This document shows positions 40,246 to 42,086 of a stretch of DNA of 42,086 nucleotides, piece by piece. Position 1 is the stretch's first letter. The number at the start of each line of letters is the position of its first letter. The stretch spans positions 1 to 42,086 of the IMG/VR virus record IMGVR_UViG_3300033571_009650; one strand, given 5' to 3'. The translations under genes were made by a program, and so were the position numbers. The DNA is from a virus. The notes below the pieces were generated by a model, which saw only the letters and a program-made list of their open reading frames with translations, was not told the DNA's origin and did not search any database.

Positions 40246-40279
40246 AAGGAAGGGGCACCCTCTCGGGTGCCCCTTCCTT
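40246..40279 (-). terminator. Terminator for gene 40286
   Basis: On the minus strand AAGGAAGGGGCACCC pairs exactly with its complement across four bases, then T-run. Confidence 0.88.
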
Positions 40280-40285
40280 CCTCTC

Positions 40286-40528
40286 TCAGCGGATCAGACT
40301 CCACTCGAAGTACCTGTCGTCCCACCTCGCGGGCACTTTCTGTAGTGCCTGCACAAGCCACTTGTCGAGCGCGGCTTGGCTTGGGTACCGACGGTCGCGG
40401 TTGGTCATGCGGCGGTAGAGATCCCATCCCTTGACGGTGATGGGGTGGTCATCCCCCAGTCGCCTCCCGCACTTTTCAGCAAGGTCAAAGACTGCCAACT
40501 CTGCCGTTGTGGTTTCGACGTCGATCAC
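40286..40528 (-). CDS. Helical hypothetical protein, 80 aa
   Basis: GTG at 40528 behind ATAGGGAGACACC. IDVETTTAELAVFDLAEKCG, then DDHPITVKGWDLYRRMTNRD, then QAALDKWLVQALQKVPARW: helical, with aromatic residues near the end (WDDRYFEWSLI). No known family. Confidence 0.65.
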   Translation of the reverse strand: MIDVETTTAELAVFDLAEKCGRRLGDDHPITVKGWDLYRRMTNRDRRYPSQAALDKWLVQALQKVPARWDDRYFEWSLIR

Positions 40529-40582
40529 GGTGTCTCCCTATTGTGTTGTCAAAGGCACCGGGCTGTCTTGCCCGATGAGACA

Positions 40583-40611
40583 AGTATGCCAGACTCGCGG
40601 TCATTTGTCAA
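40583..40611 (-). promoter_or_regulatory. Promoter for gene 40286
   Basis: TTGACA (40611-40606), 17-nt spacer, CATACT (40588-40583). The 3' part of the leader (40531-40552) is identical over 22 bases to that of gene 40776. Confidence 0.75.
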
Positions 40612-40735
40612 GTCTTGACAGGAAAGGCGTGTCGAGCGCGGATCGAGAATCGGAAGCGGGAGGGAAGGACCGCGTCCGCCTGAGCGTGCGCGAAAAAGTT
40701 TTCCCGCGTGCGGGGGAGCCGACTCGGAGCACGAA

Positions 40736-40761
40736 AAAAGCCCCGCCGGAGCGGGGCTTTT
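40736..40761 (-). terminator. Terminator for gene 40776
   Basis: On the minus strand AAAAGCCCCGC pairs with its exact complement around TCCG, then T-run. Confidence 0.88.
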
Positions 40762-40775
40762 CTCGGGTGGGAGAC

Positions 40776-41039
40776 TCACTTGGGAGTGAGTCCTAGAGCC
40801 TCTAGGTGCTTCCAAAAGGCATGAGCGCGGCTGCGGGTGTCGGTTGTCCACCACTTGCGAATGTCCCAGTCTCCGGAGGTGTCTCCGGCGGGGATGTACG
40901 CCGACTCCCACTCTGGCCCGTCCTGATACGGGGACGGGTAGTTGATGATGCTCACGGCATCACCGTTGTCGAGTGTCACTAGCCACTGCTCACCGTTGTG
41001 AAGAACCTCGACCCCGGTGAAAAAGACTGTCGATGACAT
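40776..41039 (-). CDS. Hypothetical protein, 87 aa
   Basis: ATG at 41039 behind ATAGGGAGACAAG. SSTVFFTGVEVLHNGEQWLV, then TLDNGDAVSIINYPSPYQ, then WDIRKWWTTDTRSRAHAFWK: strands first, then a Trp-rich helix. Looks like a small alpha/beta domain. Not recognised. Confidence 0.65.
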   Translation of the reverse strand: MSSTVFFTGVEVLHNGEQWLVTLDNGDAVSIINYPSPYQDGPEWESAYIPAGDTSGDWDIRKWWTTDTRSRAHAFWKHLEALGLTPK

Positions 41040-41090
41040 CTTGTCTCCCTATTGTGTTGTCAATGTGCTGCCCGTTGTGGGCATGGGAGT

Positions 41091-41120
41091 AAAGTAGCAC
41101 GGCAGGGTGCCAAGTGTCAA
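41091..41120 (-). promoter_or_regulatory. Promoter for gene 40776
   Basis: TTGACA (41120-41115), 18-nt spacer, TACTTT (41096-41091). Confidence 0.78.
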
Positions 41121-41166
41121 GTGCAAAGACATGACACGCCGTCGAGAGTGTCGCGCGTGCCTGTCC

Positions 41167-41222
41167 GCGTGCGGGAGCGCGTGAGCGCGTGCGGGAGCGC
41201 GTGCGGGAGCGCGTGCGGGAGC
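41167..41222. repeat. 12-bp GC-rich tandem repeat
   Basis: GCGTGCGGGAGC occurs at 41167-41178 and three times in line at 41187-41222; degenerate copies continue to about 41290. It is non-coding on both strands as far as I can see, between leftward genes 40776 and 41341. Confidence 0.75.
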
Positions 41223-41292
41223 GCGTGCGTGCGCGGGCGAGAGCGGTCGCGAAAAAAGTTTCTGCGCGTGCGCGTGCGGGTGCGCGTGCGGA

Positions 41293-41330
41293 CAAACGAA
41301 AGGGCGCCCCGTAGGGCGCCCTGTCGTTTG
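41293..41330 (-). terminator. Terminator for gene 41341
   Basis: Long near-perfect stem with core AGGGCGCCC around CGTA. The same core recurs at 41707. Confidence 0.82.
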
Positions 41331-41340
41331 TGGGTGGGTG

Positions 41341-41574
41341 TCAGTCCTCGCGGCAGAGAGCCTCATCCGCGAGGGTCCACGCCTTGCCGTAGCGCTCCCA
41401 GTCCTCGCGGATTGTGTGGGAAAGATTGGCAAGGTCGGCAGCCTCTCGCGCCTTGCCACACTCGGTCCACTCGGCGCAGAGGGTGATACGGTCCTCGCTT
41501 GCGTCCGTGCGAGTGTCGTCAATGTCGACAACGTGCCCACAGTCGGTGCGGACGTATTCGATGCTCACGGTCAT
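41341..41574 (-). CDS. Acidic protein with Cys residues, 77 aa
   Basis: ATG at 41574 behind CTAGGGAGAGGAACCAAC. TVSIEYVRTDCGHVVDIDDT, then SEDRITLCAEWTECGKAREA, then AWTLADEALCRED: DCGH, C-x5-C and a late Cys may hold a metal. The C-terminal half is helical. No family recognised. Confidence 0.65.
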   Translation of the reverse strand: MTVSIEYVRTDCGHVVDIDDTRTDASEDRITLCAEWTECGKAREAADLANLSHTIREDWERYGKAWTLADEALCRED

Positions 41575-41593
41575 GTTGGTTCCTCTCCCTAGT

Positions 41594-41612
41594 GTGAGGC
41601 TCCCTGCCTCAC
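41594..41612 (-). promoter_or_regulatory. Leader hairpin with AGGGA loop
   Basis: On the minus strand GTGAGGC and GCCTCAC form 7 bp around AGGGA, four bases before CTAGGGAG. The same hairpin recurs at 42031. Confidence 0.7.
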
Positions 41613-41619
41613 TGTGCTC

Positions 41620-41649
41620 AGGGTACACCCTACGCCTGCCAACTGTCAA
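41620..41649 (-). promoter_or_regulatory. Promoter for gene 41341
   Basis: TTGACA (41649-41644), 18-nt spacer with TGGCAGG, TACCCT (41625-41620). Confidence 0.8.
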
Positions 41650-41706
41650 CCGGAGAGGCATGACACGCGGGAGCACGTCCGCATGCCTGAGCGCGTCCGA
41701 ACATGC

Positions 41707-41734
41707 GGAAGGGCGCCCCGTAGGGCGCCCTTCC
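41707..41734 (-). terminator. Terminator for gene 41751
   Basis: GGAAGGGCGCCC pairs exactly with GGGCGCCCTTCC around CGTA. Confidence 0.78.
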
Positions 41735-41750
41735 GTTGTGTGCGTCGTGG

Positions 41751-42011
41751 CTAGGCGCGGATTGTCTCGCGCACTGTCAGTGCCACGCGGTGACCCGCGT
41801 AGATTGACCCGCAGCCCCCGCACTCATTACGGGAGAACGACACGCGGTCATCTAGGGCGCCGAGAATGTCCACCCCCGAGAGGCGCGAGAGCGGGGTCAC
41901 GGTGTCGTCACCGGGGACGAAGTAGGCGTCGATGCCGTTGTGCGCGACGTAGGAACAATCGGCGCACACCAAAATGTCGTAGGTGGCGGTGGCGGTACGG
42001 GTGGTTGTCAT
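41751..42011 (-). CDS. Conserved phage protein, 86 aa
   Basis: ATG at 42011 behind CTAGGGGAAGGAAACGAC. TTTRTATATYDILVCADCSY, then a middle part with PGDDTVTPLSRLSGVDILGA, then CGGCGSIYAGHRVALTV. The start and the CxxC/CGGCG ribbon recur in many actinophage early proteins (TATATYDxLVCADC ... CxGCGxxxAGxRxxL). Probably zinc-binding; function unknown. Confidence 0.78.
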   Translation of the reverse strand: MTTTRTATATYDILVCADCSYVAHNGIDAYFVPGDDTVTPLSRLSGVDILGALDDRVSFSRNECGGCGSIYAGHRVALTVRETIRA

Positions 42012-42030
42012 GTCGTTTCCTTCCCCTAGT

Positions 42031-42049
42031 GTGAGGCTCCCTGCCTCAC
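42031..42049 (-). promoter_or_regulatory. Leader hairpin with AGGGA loop
   Basis: On the minus strand GTGAGGC and GCCTCAC form 7 bp around AGGGA, as at 41594; followed by CTAGGGGAAGG. Confidence 0.7.
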
Positions 42050-42056
42050 TGAGAGC

Positions 42057-42086
42057 AGAGTACCGTACGGGCCGGACAAGTGTCAA
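42057..42086 (-). promoter_or_regulatory. Promoter for gene 41751, at the window edge
   Basis: TTGACA (42086-42081), 18-nt spacer, TACTCT (42062-42057). Confidence 0.78.

Noticed and set aside
41167-41222. CRISPR array
   Set aside because: Repeats are 12 bp, contiguous and without spacers; no cas genes nearby.

Overview
The window looks like one end of a large tailed dsDNA phage (Caudoviricetes) of an actinomycete. The evidence is a WhiB-type iron-sulfur protein, an Lsr2-like nucleoid protein, DUF7455, DUF6011 and DUF3846 proteins, an actinophage-type holin and amidase endolysin, a probable small terminase, GTG/TTG starts and dense small zinc-ribbon genes. No capsid, tail or large terminase gene is present. 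I cannot name the species; all family assignments come from reading the translations.

Left part, 1-11.7 kb. Six or seven rightward genes (1-2.2 kb) end at a terminator and face a long leftward block (2.2-11.1 kb). That block contains a class II (B12) ribonucleotide reductase, the flavin-dependent thymidylate synthase ThyX, a polynucleotide kinase/phosphatase-like protein, a papain-like protease, a YkvA/DUF1232 protein and a family of small HDPLC/CxC proteins. Many of these genes overlap as ATGA or GTGA. A gene-poor 400-bp stretch near 11.4 kb carries concentric inverted repeats.

Middle part, 11.7-18 kb. Small membrane and zinc proteins and a WhiB-like regulator are followed by holin, endolysin, a small-terminase-like protein, a methyltransferase and a glycosyltransferase.

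Right part, 18-42 kb. This is an array of small, mostly monocistronic genes. Nearly every gene has a near-consensus promoter (TTGACA, 17-18 nt, TAnnnT, often with TGKCAGG just after the -35 box), a leader ending in CTAGGGAGG, and a GC-rich hairpin terminator. Larger genes here are a MoxR-type AAA ATPase with a VWA/HExxH partner, a proteasome-beta-like protein, a DUF6011 protein and a pyrimidine-dimer-glycosylase-like protein. From about 37.8 kb most genes point left, including the Lsr2-like gene.

The most striking content is RNA. (1) Two type II hammerhead ribozymes (25001-25050, 25341-25390) separate three co-transcribed genes. (2) About a dozen leaders carry a hairpin whose stem varies while the loop stays AGGGA or AAGGG, just upstream of the Shine-Dalgarno. 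(3) A probable small RNA (34986-35085) has two hairpin loops, ACTCCCTAG and CCCTCCCTAG, complementary to that loop and to CTAGGGAGG. (4) A roughly 410-nt non-coding transcript has its own promoter and terminator and contains a tRNA-Trp-like domain. Together they suggest that this phage runs its early genes through a dedicated RNA-level layer.
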